Positions 1 to 11,128 of a DNA stretch of 56,722 nucleotides are shown in pieces. The notes beneath the pieces are model-generated. The model had not been told where the DNA came from. It saw nothing but the letters and a program-made list of their open reading frames with translations, and made no database searches. The position numbers and the translations under genes were made by a program. The DNA is from an uncultured Clostridia bacterium (GTDB taxonomy: Bacteria; Bacillota; Clostridia; Oscillospirales; Acutalibacteraceae), in contig CALWVE010000014.1 in the NCBI GenBank assembly GCA_944384905.1, forward strand, positions 1-56,722, read 5' to 3'. The stretch's first letter is position 1. Every line of letters starts with the position of its first letter.

Positions 1-64
1 TTGTCTCCACTACCGTTCGCTTGAATTCCGGCGTGTATCGTTTATTCGGTATTCCTTTTGGCAT
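1..64 (-). CDS. IS3-family transposase OrfA, N-terminal fragment cut by window edge
   Basis: The minus strand from an ATG at 64 encodes about 21 residues beginning MPKGIPNKRYTPEFK, then runs off the window. This opening is characteristic of the small helix-turn-helix OrfA of IS3/IS150-type insertion sequences, which binds the element ends and is joined to the DDE catalytic OrfB by programmed frameshifting. Only the first helix region is visible, so neither completeness nor activity can be judged. It sits just beyond atpC, in the same direction as the ATP synthase operon, and is preceded by a terminal-type inverted repeat (72-118). Identification rests on the N-terminal motif alone. Confidence 0.7.
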   Translation of the reverse strand, partial: MPKGIPNKRYTPEFKRTVVET

Positions 65-71
65 AATAAAT

Positions 72-118
72 CACCCCATCTGTTAGATAGTATATCACAC
101 TGTCTAACAAATGGGGTG
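72..118 (-). mobile_element. IS end: long imperfect inverted repeat between atpC and transposase
   Basis: CACCCCATCTGTTAGA (72-87) pairs with TCTAACAAATGGGGTG (103-118) with one mismatch over 16 bp and a 15-nt loop. It lies immediately upstream of the transposase start, where the left end of an IS3-type element is expected. The minus-strand transcript of the atp operon crosses it after the atpC stop and continues into an A/T-rich stretch, so the hairpin could also end atp transcription. That second role is inference. Confidence 0.55.
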
Positions 119-145
119 CTGTTCAAAACCGGGAGCAATCATTCT

Positions 146-553
146 TTATTTTCTTTTGGCCACACTGCTGCGAACCAACGCGCGCTTAAGATGCGCCTGC
201 GCCAGTTCCAGCTCCTGTTTGGAAAGCCGACCCTGCGCAATCCGCTCGCGAGCACGTTCGGCCGCACGTTCGGCGCGTTCCTGATCGATCTGATCCGCCC
301 ATTCAAACGTCGTGGGCAAAAGACGCACCCGGCCGTTGTTTACGGCCAGCATACCGCCGATACAGGCTGCACGGCGTGTTTGTCCGTCGGTGGTCGTCAG
401 CTGTGCTTCACCCATGCCCAGTGCCGTAACATAATCGCAGTGTTTCGCCAAAATGCAAACGTCTCCGGTTATGGTACGCACCAGCAGTTTTTCGGCCTCA
501 CCGTCAAAATGCAGGCCGTCGGCCGTTACAATTTGCAGCGGAAAACTACGCAT
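146..553 (-). CDS. atpC: F-type ATP synthase epsilon subunit
   Basis: A 135-residue protein of normal epsilon length: an N-terminal beta-sandwich (about 1-85, opening MRSFPLQIVTADGLHF) and a C-terminal two-helix hairpin rich in Ala, Arg and Glu. Epsilon is part of the F1 central stalk; its C-terminal helices can inhibit ATP hydrolysis. It starts two bases after the atpD stop, which indicates translational coupling, and is the last gene of the operon. The ATG follows an AGGAAGGG ribosome site. Downstream there is no obvious native terminator before an IS end at 118. Confidence 0.97.
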   Translation of the reverse strand: MRSFPLQIVTADGLHFDGEAEKLLVRTITGDVCILAKHCDYVTALGMGEAQLTTTDGQTRRAACIGGMLAVNNGRVRLLPTTFEWADQIDQERAERAAERARERIAQGRLSKQELELAQAHLKRALVRSSVAKRK

Positions 554-555
554 GG

Positions 556-2825
<2,270 letters not shown>

Positions 2826-2840
2826 GCGGTGTTCCCTCCT

Positions 2841-4358
2841 TTACGCTTTTTCGTTTAAAAACGCCTGCACATAGGCGTCGAGCGCCGCTTTCAGGCGTTC
2901 TTCCGTTTCGGGAGCAAGCTTGCCCGTCGTGCGGATCGCCTGCAGAACGTCCTCGGCGCTGTTATCCATATACGTATACAATCCCTGTTCAAAGTCACGG
3001 ATATTCGCTACTTCAATGGGTTTGAGATAATCGTTGACAACGGCATACAGAATGCATACCTGACGCGCCACTTCCACCGGCGCGTTGCGGTCCTGCTTGA
3101 GTACTTCCACGATACGTTCGCCCTGTGCCAAACGCTCCTTGGTGTCTTTATCCAGGTCGCTGCCGAACTGCGCAAAGCTCTGCAATTCGCGGTACTGGCT
3201 GTACAAAAGCTTCAAAGAACCCGCCACCTGTTTCATAGCCTTGATCTGCGCGCTGCCGCCTACACGGGAAACGGAAATACCCGGGTTTACGGCGGGCATA
3301 ACGCCGGAATGGAACAGCTCGGTTTCCAGGAAGATCTGGCCGTCGGTGATGGAAATCACGTTGGTGGGAATATAAGCCGAAACGTCGCCGGCCTGCGTCT
3401 CGATGATCGGCAGCGCCGTCAGCGAACCGCCGCCGTATTCGGGCGCAATGCGCGCCGCACGTTCCAGCAAGCGGCTGTGCAGGTAGAAAACGTCGCCGGG
3501 ATACGCTTCACGTCCGGGCGGACGGCGGATCAGCAGAGAAAGCGCACGATACGCCACGGCGTGCTTGGAAAGGTCGTCATACACAACCAACACGTCTTTG
3601 CCCTTCGACATGAAATATTCGCCCATGGCGCAGCCCGCATAAGGCGCGATATACTGCAGCGGCGCCATCTCGGAAGCCGTTGCGCTGACTACGATCGTAT
3701 AATCCATAGCGCCGGCTTCTTCCAGTGTGTGAACCAGCTGCGCCACCGTGGAACGCTTCTGACCGATGGCGACATAGATGCAGATCACATCCTGTCCCTT
3801 CTGGTTGATGATCGTATCGGTAGCCAAAACGGTTTTACCGGTCTGGCGGTCGCCGATAATCAATTCACGCTGGCCGCGTCCGATCGGGATCATGCTGTCG
3901 ATGGCCTTGATACCCGTCTGAAGCGGAACCGACACGCTTTTACGCTGAATGATACCCGGCGCGGGGCTTTCGATCGGCCGGTATTCGGCTGCATCGATCG
4001 GGCCCTTGCCGTCGATGGGATTGCCCAGCGCATCCACAACGCGGCCGATCAGGCTTTCGCCCACGGGAACAGACACCACGCGGCCGGTGCGTTTTACCAC
4101 ATCGCCCTCGCGGATGCCCACGTCATTACCCAAAAGCACGATAGAAACGGAGTTTTCCTCCAGATTCTGCGCCATGCCGTAGGTGCCGTTGGGGAATTCC
4201 ACCAGCTCGTTTACCATGCACTTTTCCAGGCCGGATGCACGGGCAATACCGTCGCCCACCAGGATAACCGTGCCGGTTTCGTTGTGTTCAATTTTGTTTT
4301 CATAATATTTGATTTGAGCCCGGATTATTTTTGAAATTTCTTCCGGTTTCAGCTGCAT
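2841..4358 (-). CDS. atpA: F-type ATP synthase alpha subunit
   Basis: A 505-residue alpha subunit with the regulatory nucleotide site. The P-loop GDRQTGKT is at residues 169-176, followed by the conserved [19 protein letters not shown] segment and the [25 protein letters not shown] region (here [15 protein letters not shown]) expected of alpha subunits. The N-terminal beta-barrel and C-terminal helical domain are intact. It is positioned between atpH (33 nt gap) and atpG. The ribosome site is weaker (AGGCGAT) than those of its neighbours, so coupling to upstream translation probably contributes. Confidence 0.97.
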   Translation of the reverse strand: MQLKPEEISKIIRAQIKYYENKIEHNETGTVILVGDGIARASGLEKCMVNELVEFPNGTYGMAQNLEENSVSIVLLGNDVGIREGDVVKRTGRVVSVPVGESLIGRVVDALGNPIDGKGPIDAAEYRPIESPAPGIIQRKSVSVPLQTGIKAIDSMIPIGRGQRELIIGDRQTGKTVLATDTIINQKGQDVICIYVAIGQKRSTVAQLVHTLEEAGAMDYTIVVSATASEMAPLQYIAPYAGCAMGEYFMSKGKDVLVVYDDLSKHAVAYRALSLLIRRPPGREAYPGDVFYLHSRLLERAARIAPEYGGGSLTALPIIETQAGDVSAYIPTNVISITDGQIFLETELFHSGVMPAVNPGISVSRVGGSAQIKAMKQVAGSLKLLYSQYRELQSFAQFGSDLDKDTKERLAQGERIVEVLKQDRNAPVEVARQVCILYAVVNDYLKPIEVANIRDFEQGLYTYMDNSAEDVLQAIRTTGKLAPETEERLKAALDAYVQAFLNEKA

Positions 4359-4391
4359 ATCCGAATCGCCTACTTTCTGTTTGGGGATGTG

Positions 4392-4931
4392 TTACAGAAC
4401 CACGTCCTGCAACTGACGGCGCACGGCGTCAAAACGCGCACGCAGCGTACCGTCGAGCTGACGGCCTTCCATTTCCAGACGCACACCGCCCAGACACACG
4501 GGATCCACCCGGCAGTCCAGTTCGATCGTCCGGCCCGTCACCTGAGAAAGACGGTCGCGAAGCTGCCCGCGCAGGCGATCGTTTAACGGCACAGCCGTGA
4601 CCGCCCGCACTTCCAGAATTCCGTGATCTTCATTATATCGGTCTTTATAGGCGCGCAGGCATCCCGCAAGCTGACCGATCGTACCGTTTTCACATAGAAT
4701 CTTCAAAAAATTCAGCAGATACAAGTCAATTCGATCCCGCAGACAGGTATCCAGCACCCCGCAGCGCTCCGCTTTGGGAAGCGACGGCGTAGCCAGCAGA
4801 TACACAAACTGCGGTTCCTCTTTAAAAAGATCGTTAACCGTATGCAGCTGCTGCAAAATCTCCTCTGTTTTGCCCTCTTCACGGGCCAGGTCATACAGCG
4901 CGCCGCCGTAGACCCCGGCTGTCTTCGTCAT
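4392..4931 (-). CDS. atpH: F-type ATP synthase delta subunit
   Basis: A 179-residue delta (OSCP-like) subunit that connects the peripheral stalk to the top of F1. The N-terminal six-helix domain begins MTKTAGVYGGALYDLA, and the C-terminal part contains the conserved VRAVTAVPL and DCRVDPVCLGGVRLE segments. The gene starts inside the stop of atpF (ATGA overlap at 4928-4931), a coupling typical of these two partner subunits. Length matches the family. Confidence 0.95.
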   Translation of the reverse strand: MTKTAGVYGGALYDLAREEGKTEEILQQLHTVNDLFKEEPQFVYLLATPSLPKAERCGVLDTCLRDRIDLYLLNFLKILCENGTIGQLAGCLRAYKDRYNEDHGILEVRAVTAVPLNDRLRGQLRDRLSQVTGRTIELDCRVDPVCLGGVRLEMEGRQLDGTLRARFDAVRRQLQDVVL

Positions 4932-5434
4932 GATGCATCCCCCATCTTGCGGATGAAGTCTTCAATCAGCGCTTCATGATCCTTTTCGGAAATCTCTTTC
5001 TCGGTCACTTTTTCCGCGATGTCAATCGCAATGCCCGAAATATCGTTTTTCAGCTCGTTGACAGCTTTTTTACGCTCCTGAGCGATATCCGCCCGGGCTT
5101 TTTCACGGATCGCGTCGGCCTGTGCGTTGGCGTCCGCCAGAATCTCGCGCTCTTTCGCCTGGGCACGGACCACAGCTTCACGCAAAATCTCGTCGCGCTC
5201 GCTCTTGGCGGCGTCGAGATGCTTCCGGTAATCCTGCTCCAGTGCTTTTGCTTCTGCTTTGGCACGGTCCGCATCCGCATACATCCCGTCAATTTCCTGC
5301 TGACGGTCGTCGATCATCTTCTTCACAGGCTTAAAAAGGAAATGCCTCAAGATCAGGAACGTGATGATCATGTTGCAGAACGTTGCCAGCGCGGTCCAGG
5401 GGTTTACGCCTACAATACTTTCAAAACCGGACAA
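4928..5434 (-). CDS. atpF: F-type ATP synthase b subunit (peripheral stalk)
   Basis: A 168-residue b subunit: one N-terminal membrane helix (about residues 13-33, LATFCNMIITFLILRHFLF) followed by a long charged coiled coil rich in Lys, Glu, Asp and Ala, which dimerises to form the peripheral stalk. No ATG is available; the start is TTG at 5434, supported by a strong AAAGGAGG ribosome site 7 nt upstream. It overlaps atpH by four bases and follows atpE. Only one b gene is present, so the stalk is presumably a homodimer. Confidence 0.95.
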   Translation of the reverse strand: MSGFESIVGVNPWTALATFCNMIITFLILRHFLFKPVKKMIDDRQQEIDGMYADADRAKAEAKALEQDYRKHLDAAKSERDEILREAVVRAQAKEREILADANAQADAIREKARADIAQERKKAVNELKNDISGIAIDIAEKVTEKEISEKDHEALIEDFIRKMGDAS

Positions 5435-5475
5435 CCCGATCCCTCCTTTCTGTCGTGCTCATTCTACGGCTGTTT

Positions 5476-5730
<255 letters not shown>

Positions 5731-5791
5731 CTAAAAGAAAATAAAGAAAATACAGTTTTTTATTCCATCGCATACGCGATTTGAACCGAAA

Positions 5792-6688
5792 TCAGGATTG
5801 CTTCCCTTCCTCGGGCGGGGGGCAGGCATTGCCCACATAGACCATGGTCAGCAGGCTGAACACCAGCGCCTGTACACCGGCGGAAAAGACGTCGAAATAC
5901 AGAGAAAGCACGCCGGGAATACCGACTTCCAAAAACGGCACGCCGCTGAGCACACCCAGCGTCTGCAAAAGTCCCAGCGCGCCCAGCACGCAAAACAAAA
6001 TACCGGGGATTTTCCGCAGGATACCGGGCTTATGCTTAAGCTGAACCCAAACCAGCCACACGACGCCCAAACAGAGCAGCACTACGGCGGCCACTACGCC
6101 GCCCAGGCTGGCGATGAGTCCCAGCAACGCCGCAGAAGCCGTAGCCAGCGCGGAATACAGCATCGACATCAATACACCGCCGCCCATGATATTGCCGAAA
6201 TGACGGAACGCCATCGAAATAGGCTGTGCAATTTCCGATACGATGTTCATCGGCAGCATAACGGCAACCGGTTCCGCAAAACCCTTGAGCCAGCCAAAAA
6301 ATCCGCTCGTGCGAATGTTGCAGGCCCACACCAATACGCTGGTCATCAGCGCCCAGGTCAAGGTTGTGGAAAGATCAGATGTTGCCGAACGCAGAATACC
6401 TGTCATACCGATCAGCGAACCGCAGGCGGAAGAGAGAAACAGCGCGCCGATATACGGCGTCCAGTAGGAATTGTGCTTGCCCATGGTTTCTTCTACCATG
6501 TTATACAGCATCCCCACCAGCTTTTCCACGACAACCTGTACGCGCGTCGGACGTTTTTGCAGTTTCCTGCCCAAAATAAATCCCGCACAGCACAGCAGCA
6601 CCATCACCACAAACGAAGAAACGATCGTCTGTGTAATCGGAATGCCGCCGAAAATCGGGATTTCAAAGTAAATTTTCGGACCGTTCAC
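5792..6688 (-). CDS. atpB: F-type ATP synthase a subunit
   Basis: A 298-residue integral membrane stator subunit providing the ion half-channels. The essential arginine is Arg162, within AQPISMAFRHFGN, the hallmark of the family, and PWTPYIGALF-like and TDLSTTL-like segments precede it. At 298 residues it is longer than the usual 230-250; the extra length lies in the region around 205-255 (LKHKPGILRKIPG and a hydrophobic stretch). The start is GTG at 6688, overlapping the stop of the preceding subunit I gene by GTGA, which suggests translational coupling since no strong ribosome site is visible. Confidence 0.95.
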   Translation of the reverse strand: MNGPKIYFEIPIFGGIPITQTIVSSFVVMVLLCCAGFILGRKLQKRPTRVQVVVEKLVGMLYNMVEETMGKHNSYWTPYIGALFLSSACGSLIGMTGILRSATSDLSTTLTWALMTSVLVWACNIRTSGFFGWLKGFAEPVAVMLPMNIVSEIAQPISMAFRHFGNIMGGGVLMSMLYSALATASAALLGLIASLGGVVAAVVLLCLGVVWLVWVQLKHKPGILRKIPGILFCVLGALGLLQTLGVLSGVPFLEVGIPGVLSLYFDVFSAGVQALVFSLLTMVYVGNACPPPEEGKQS

Positions 6689-7101
6689 TTGGTTTTGTCA
6701 CCGTCCTTGCGAAAATATTCCAGCACCATCAGGCTGGGCTGCACAAACAGCAGCGGCAAAATTGCCGCCAGCGGATCACATACATCCGCCGAAAGAATAA
6801 CAATATAAACGCCTGCCAAAACCAGCAGACGCACAACCGAGCCACCCTGAATAGCCAAACGTGCCCGGGCTGCCGCCTGTTCGCTCTGTCCGTTTTCGGT
6901 TTTATCCGCCGCGCGGGAAACGCCGATGCTCAAAAACAGAAAATTCAAAACGGAAAGAGCCAGACCGATCCCGGCGCCCAATAGTACACGAACCGAAAAA
7001 CGGTTCAACAGCGCAAACACGCCTACCATCAGCACGGTACAAACCGTTTCTCCCAACAACATCCACAAAACCTGACGGATGGCTGCCTTATTATGAAACA
7101 C
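6685..7101 (-). CDS. atpI: ATP synthase subunit I (AtpI-like membrane protein)
   Basis: A 138-residue protein with four predicted membrane helices, in the position occupied by atpI in Firmicute atp operons. AtpI-family proteins assist assembly of the c ring. The start chosen is GTG at 7101 (MFHNKAAIRQVLWML), because an AAAGGAGG ribosome site lies 10 nt before it; the longer open frame from a TTG at 7134 would place that ribosome site inside the coding sequence. The gene overlaps atpB by four bases. Family sequence conservation is low, so the call leans on topology and position. Confidence 0.8.
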   Translation of the reverse strand: MFHNKAAIRQVLWMLLGETVCTVLMVGVFALLNRFSVRVLLGAGIGLALSVLNFLFLSIGVSRAADKTENGQSEQAAARARLAIQGGSVVRLLVLAGVYIVILSADVCDPLAAILPLLFVQPSLMVLEYFRKDGDKTK

Positions 7102-7130
7102 GAGAAAAGTTCCTCCTTTAGTATTGCCGC

Positions 7131-7385
7131 TCAACGGTGATCGTTAAACGAAACCGGCGGTTCTTCTTTTTCATCTTCGCCGGCCTGGCGCTGCATGGTT
7201 TTCAGCGAAGACCAAAGCCCCGAAACGGCGCCGCCGATCCCTAAAAAGATTCCGACCGGCACAATCCAGCCGCCTACATTCATTGATTCACGAAGCCACA
7301 GCGCACCCAGAATACACAGCACCAGCGGCGCCGCTACCGAACAGCCCAGCTGTGTAATCCACGCCAACAGGCGCAAAGACCGCAT
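7131..7385 (-). CDS. atpZ: AtpZ/AtpI-type F0F1 ATPase accessory protein
   Basis: An 84-residue protein with two membrane helices. The second, VPVGIFLGIGGAVSGLW, has the Gly-spaced pattern typical of AtpZ, which with AtpI forms a small membrane complex linked to Mg2+/Ca2+ transport and c-ring assembly. It is the promoter-proximal gene of the atp operon. The start is ATG at 7385 (MRSLRLLAW), with AGGAGG 6 nt upstream; a TTG at 7409 in frame lies upstream of that ribosome site and is unlikely. The leader from the predicted promoter is about 60 nt. Confidence 0.75.
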   Translation of the reverse strand: MRSLRLLAWITQLGCSVAAPLVLCILGALWLRESMNVGGWIVPVGIFLGIGGAVSGLWSSLKTMQRQAGEDEKEEPPVSFNDHR

Positions 7386-7454
7386 GTTTCGCCTCCTGTT
7401 TTGGTTCAATCAGACAGTCCCTATAAAAGGGCCCACTACCCAAAGTTTATATTG

Positions 7455-7483
7455 ATTATAGCAAAACGGTATCGTTCTGCCAA
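7455..7483 (-). promoter_or_regulatory. Promoter of the atp operon
   Basis: On the minus strand, TTGGCA (7478-7483) and TATAAT (7455-7460) are separated by 17 nt, a near-consensus sigma-A promoter. It is 70 nt upstream of atpZ and the only good promoter seen before the ten-gene operon. Confidence 0.8.
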
Positions 7484-7640
7484 TACTTTTTTGAAAAAAG
7501 TACACAATTGTCCTTTTCTTATCAAAAATTTACACAAATCTTTCTGTTCCCATTTTAAAGTTCGATATCCAGGCTCAGCGGCATCGTAATTTGTATATTC
7601 TGCCCCAAAAACACTTGTACGCCCTGTGTAACATGGCGAT

Positions 7641-7669
7641 AGTCAACAGGATACGTTTCGTGCTATAAT
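7641..7669 (+). promoter_or_regulatory. Extended -10 promoter of the epimerase gene
   Basis: TATAAT at 7664-7669 is preceded by TG at 7661-7662 (an extended -10). The -35 hexamer (AGTCAA at 7641-7646) is weak. It lies about 75 nt before the start at 7742. Confidence 0.6.
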
Positions 7670-7741
7670 AGGTATGTATCCCGCCGGATGACTTTCTGCA
7701 CAAGCAGCGGGAAAAAAGGAAACGGAAAGAAGGAGTTCACC

Positions 7742-8617
7742 ATGAAGTACGGTGTATTTTCTGTCAGTATGCCGGAATACAATCCGGAAGAAACCCTGAA
7801 AATTTTGAAAGAACTCGGCTATGACGGCGTAGAATGGCGTGTAACCAATATGCCCAAAGAAAAGCCCGAAAACATCCCGTTTGACCGCCGCTACTGGGCC
7901 TATAACGAGAGCACCATCGAAATCGATACCATCGAAGAAAAGGCTGACGAGCTCAAAGCTCTGTGCGACAGCTACGGTATCGAGATCTTCTCGCTGACCA
8001 CTTATCTCACCCCGGCCGATTATGAAAAGGTAGAACCGGTTCTGCGTGCCGCTCAGAAAATGGGCGTCAAGAAGATCCGTGTGTTCCCGCCTAGCTATCA
8101 GCCCAAAGACGACCAGACCCCGTATGCCGAACTGATGTATGAAAACAAGGCTTATGTGAAAAAGCTGGAAGCCCTGGGCAAAAAGTACGGCGTAAAGATC
8201 ATGATGGAAATCCACATGAACAACCTCTCCGCTTCTCCCAGCGCCGCTTATCGTCTGGTAGAAGGCTGTGACCCGGCTTACATCGGCGTAATCTTTGATC
8301 CGGGCAACATGGTTAACGAAGGCTACGAAGATTATCAGAAGAGCTTCGAACTGCTGGGCTCCTACATCGCTCACGTTCATGTGAAGAACGCTGTCATCGT
8401 AGAAGACGGCCGCGACGAACTGGGCAGCAAAAAGTGGAAGCGCGAACAGGCTCCTCTGTGGGACGGCATGGCCGATCTGAAAGATTTGTTCCGCGTCATG
8501 AAGAAATTCGGCTACGACGACACGATCTCCGTAGAAGATTTCTCCAATGAATCCAGCACCTATGACAAGCTGAAAGCCAACATCGAATATGTAAAGAAGC
8601 TGGCCGCCAGCGTATAA
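7742..8617 (+). CDS. Sugar phosphate isomerase/epimerase (xylose isomerase-like TIM barrel)
   Basis: A 291-residue cytoplasmic TIM-barrel protein of the AP endonuclease 2/xylose-isomerase superfamily. Family features visible: MKYGVFSVSMPEYNPEE at the start, ELGYDGVEWRV after the first strand, MMEIHMNN, IGVIFDPGNMVNEG and AHVHVKNA (metal-ligand Glu, Asp and His positions), and a closing ISVEDFSN. Such enzymes isomerise or epimerise keto-sugars, inositol derivatives or their phosphates; the substrate cannot be read here. AAGGAG lies 6 nt before the ATG. It is monocistronic, between its own promoter and a strong terminator. Two related barrels occur at 19964 and 21939. Confidence 0.85.
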   Translation: MKYGVFSVSMPEYNPEETLKILKELGYDGVEWRVTNMPKEKPENIPFDRRYWAYNESTIEIDTIEEKADELKALCDSYGIEIFSLTTYLTPADYEKVEPVLRAAQKMGVKKIRVFPPSYQPKDDQTPYAELMYENKAYVKKLEALGKKYGVKIMMEIHMNNLSASPSAAYRLVEGCDPAYIGVIFDPGNMVNEGYEDYQKSFELLGSYIAHVHVKNAVIVEDGRDELGSKKWKREQAPLWDGMADLKDLFRVMKKFGYDDTISVEDFSNESSTYDKLKANIEYVKKLAASV

Positions 8618-8639
8618 AGCAACTGACAGAAATTCAAAG

Positions 8640-8672
8640 CCCCGGATGCAATGCATCCGGGGTATTTTTTAT
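8640..8672 (+). terminator. Rho-independent terminator after the epimerase gene
   Basis: CCCCGGATGC (8640-8649) pairs perfectly with GCATCCGGGG (8653-8662) around a 3-nt loop and is followed by TATTTTTTATT. Confidence 0.92.
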
Positions 8673-8795
8673 TATGTCTGACTATTTTATTTTTAGAGAG
8701 CAGATCAACGCTTGCGGGGAGTCTCCGCTGACAAGTCGCGAATCAAGTCTCCGTCAAAACCTAAGCTTTTGTCGCGCGGCAGTTTGCCGCCTTTA

Positions 8796-8969
8796 GGGAA
8801 CCCCCGGCGAGGGTTCCCTACGAATCCAACATCCCCCGGATGTTGGATTCTACCCTCCTGCGCTTATGGGAGCAAGGGTGTTCCGCTCTCTGCGGAGAGC
8901 GGGAAGGGCTTCGCCCCTTCACCCCACCACCTTTTGAAAAAAGGTGGACGAAAACTTTCATGTTTGTGT
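8796..8969 (+). repeat. Multi-hairpin intergenic repeat, full copy 1
   Basis: The gene-free stretch 8673-9014 holds a repeat shared with 18189-18364 and, inverted, 39233-39406. Successive hairpins: GGGAACCC/GGGTTCCC (8796-8818); GAATCCAACATCC/GGATGTTGGATTC (8822-8850); the invariant link TACCCTCCTGCGCTT; CCGCTCTC/GAGAGCGG (8883-8902); GAAGGG/CCCTTC (8903-8920); and CACCTTTT/AAAAAGGTG (about 8929-8946) leading into GAAAACTTT and TTTGTGT. A leading module with the stem GCGGCAGTTTGCCGC lies just before it, near 8776. It sits between convergent gene ends and no protein is encoded. Confidence 0.85.
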
Positions 8970-9014
8970 ATTGGGATTCTGTCTCGTGAGTTAAGCTTTC
9001 AATTTCATTCTAGC

Positions 9015-11048
9015 TTACCCGCGGAGGTTCTCCGCCTGCTCAAACAGTTGGCGCACCTCGGCGCGCAGTCCGCGATGTTCCGCTGCGCTCAGCTCAGGGT
9101 CTTCCGCAAGCAGTGCTTTGGCACAGGCCTGTGCCTGACGAAGCACCTCAATGTCATCGGCCATGTTGGCTATGCGAAGCTGCGGCAGACCATGCTGGCG
9201 CGAGCCAAAGAAATCACCCGGGCCGCGCAGCCGCAGATCTTCGTCTGCAATCTTGAAACCGTCGTCTGTGCTGCACATGATTTTCAGCCGCTCGTTGGCT
9301 TCTTCCCCGCGTGCATCCGAAAGGAAAATACAGGTAGACGGATATTTTCCGCGCCCAATACGGCCGCGAAGCTGGTGCAGCTGCGAAAGGCCATACCGTT
9401 CCGCGTTTTCGATCAGCATAATCACGGCGTTGGGAACGTCCACACCGACTTCCACCACCGTGGTAGAAACCAGCAAATCCAGTTCTCCGGCGGCAAAAGC
9501 CGTCATCACAGCATCTTTTTCTTTCGGTTTCATCTTGCCGTGCAGCATCCCGATGCGCAGGTCCGGGAAAACTTCTTCCCGCAGGCGGCGGGTGTATTCC
9601 ATCACGCTGGCCATATCGCTTTCGCTCTCTTCCACCAGCGGACAGATAATATAGCCCTGCCGTCCTTCTTCAATATGGCGGCGGATATAGCCATACGCGC
9701 GCTGACGCTTGGAAGAATCAATCCGGTAGGAAGCGATCGGCTGCCGCCCGGGCGGACGTTCATCCAAAATAGAAAGATCGAGATCGCCGTAAATCATCAG
9801 CGCCAACGTGCGCGGAATCGGCGTAGCGCTCATGACGAGCATATGGGCGTGTTCCCCTTTTTCGGCCAGCGCCGTGCGCTGTTCCACGCCGAATCGGTGC
9901 TGTTCGTCGGTAACCACCAGCGACAAATTGCGGAACCGAACCGTGTCGGTAATCAGCGCGTGCGTGCCTACGGCCAGGTCGATTTCTCCACTCTCCAGTT
10001 CTTCAAGCAATTTGCGGCGTTTCGCCGGTGTAAGCGAACCCGTAAGCAGCGCCACGCGGACGCCTGTTCCCGCATACATTTTTGAAAGCGATTCAAAATG
10101 CTGCGCCGCCAAAATTTCGGTGGGCGCCATCAGGGCTGCCTGCCGTCCGTTTTTCACCACGGTGTAGCAAAGCGCAGCCGCCACGGCCGTTTTACCGCTG
10201 CCAACATCGCCCTGCACCAGCCGGTTCATTGGGTGATCGCCCCGCATATCGGCCACAGCCTCGCGAATCGCGCGTTTTTGTGCGCCCGTAAGCGTATAAG
10301 GCAAGAGCTTTTCAAATTCAACCGTATAATCTTTTTCCAGCGGGCAGGTATTTTCCGCCTTTTCCCGGCTTTTGAGCCGCCAAAGTCCCAGCTGCAAAAC
10401 GAGCAGCTCTTCGAAGATCAGCCGGCGGCGTGCCACAGCCAGCGCACTTTCATCCGGCGGGCGGTGAATATTCCACATAGCAAAGCGCAGGTGACACAGC
10501 TCATATTGCTGCCGGATCGTATCGGGCAGCGGATCGTGGAGCGGATCCGGCAGCAGCAAAAGCGCATTTTGCACGGCAGATGCAATCTGGCGGCTGGTCA
10601 GCCCTTCCGTCTGCGGATACACCGGGATCAGCTGCGCCGCCTTTCCCTGCGGCAAAAACTCCGGCGACGTCATTTCCTTGCGCAGCAGCGAACCGTTCAT
10701 GCGCCCGCGGAACAGATACGTTTCCCCGGGCAAAAGCAGGTTCTGCACAAAGCGGTTATTGAAAAATGTGAGCAGCAGGTCGCTCTCGTCGTCGGTGACT
10801 GTTACTTTATAAAGCGTCATCCCCTTGCGGATGCGGTGTTCCGTGGGCCGGTTCAGCACTCGTGCGCAAACGGTACAAACTTCCCCGACCGGCGCTTCCG
10901 AAATTGAATCGGAAACCTGCCAGTTTTCATAGGCGCGCGGATACAGCCGCAGCAATGCGCCTACGGTGGGCGCACCGATTTTCTCAAACAGCGCCGCCCG
11001 TTTTTCCCCCACGCCTTTGAGCGTGGTTATGTTCTGTTTTGAAAGCAT
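9015..11048 (-). CDS. recG: ATP-dependent DNA helicase RecG
   Basis: A 677-residue superfamily 2 helicase that remodels stalled forks and Holliday junctions. The N-terminal wedge/OB domain is present, then Walker A GDVGSGKT (280-287), motif II DEQH (381-384) followed by RFGVEQR, motif III MSATPIPRTLAL, and the C-terminal QLHQLRGRIGRG and LRLRGPGDFFGSRQHG motifs, all diagnostic of RecG. The ATG at 11048 (MLSKQNITTL) has GGAGG 7 nt upstream; an upstream extension of 22 codons lacks a ribosome site. It lies downstream of fakA, a pairing common in Firmicutes. Confidence 0.97.
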   Translation of the reverse strand: MLSKQNITTLKGVGEKRAALFEKIGAPTVGALLRLYPRAYENWQVSDSISEAPVGEVCTVCARVLNRPTEHRIRKGMTLYKVTVTDDESDLLLTFFNNRFVQNLLLPGETYLFRGRMNGSLLRKEMTSPEFLPQGKAAQLIPVYPQTEGLTSRQIASAVQNALLLLPDPLHDPLPDTIRQQYELCHLRFAMWNIHRPPDESALAVARRRLIFEELLVLQLGLWRLKSREKAENTCPLEKDYTVEFEKLLPYTLTGAQKRAIREAVADMRGDHPMNRLVQGDVGSGKTAVAAALCYTVVKNGRQAALMAPTEILAAQHFESLSKMYAGTGVRVALLTGSLTPAKRRKLLEELESGEIDLAVGTHALITDTVRFRNLSLVVTDEQHRFGVEQRTALAEKGEHAHMLVMSATPIPRTLALMIYGDLDLSILDERPPGRQPIASYRIDSSKRQRAYGYIRRHIEEGRQGYIICPLVEESESDMASVMEYTRRLREEVFPDLRIGMLHGKMKPKEKDAVMTAFAAGELDLLVSTTVVEVGVDVPNAVIMLIENAERYGLSQLHQLRGRIGRGKYPSTCIFLSDARGEEANERLKIMCSTDDGFKIADEDLRLRGPGDFFGSRQHGLPQLRIANMADDIEVLRQAQACAKALLAEDPELSAAEHRGLRAEVRQLFEQAENLRG

Positions 11049-11076
11049 CAGCCGCCCTCCTTTCCGAAATCCGATA

Positions 11077-11111
11077 CAAAACAGGGGCAACGCATTGCTG
11101 CATTGCCCCTG
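11077..11111 (-). terminator. Hairpin between fakA and recG
   Basis: CAGGGGCAA (11082-11090) pairs with TTGCCCCTG (11103-11111), with further pairing inside the loop, followed on the minus strand by only four T residues. It may attenuate rather than stop transcription from fakA into recG. Confidence 0.5.
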
Positions 11112-11128
11112 CACAGCGGAAATCCGCC

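Noticed and set aside
7643..8656. Minus-strand frame over the first epimerase gene
   Set aside because: The plus-strand gene has promoter, ribosome site, family motifs and terminator; the antisense frame has none.
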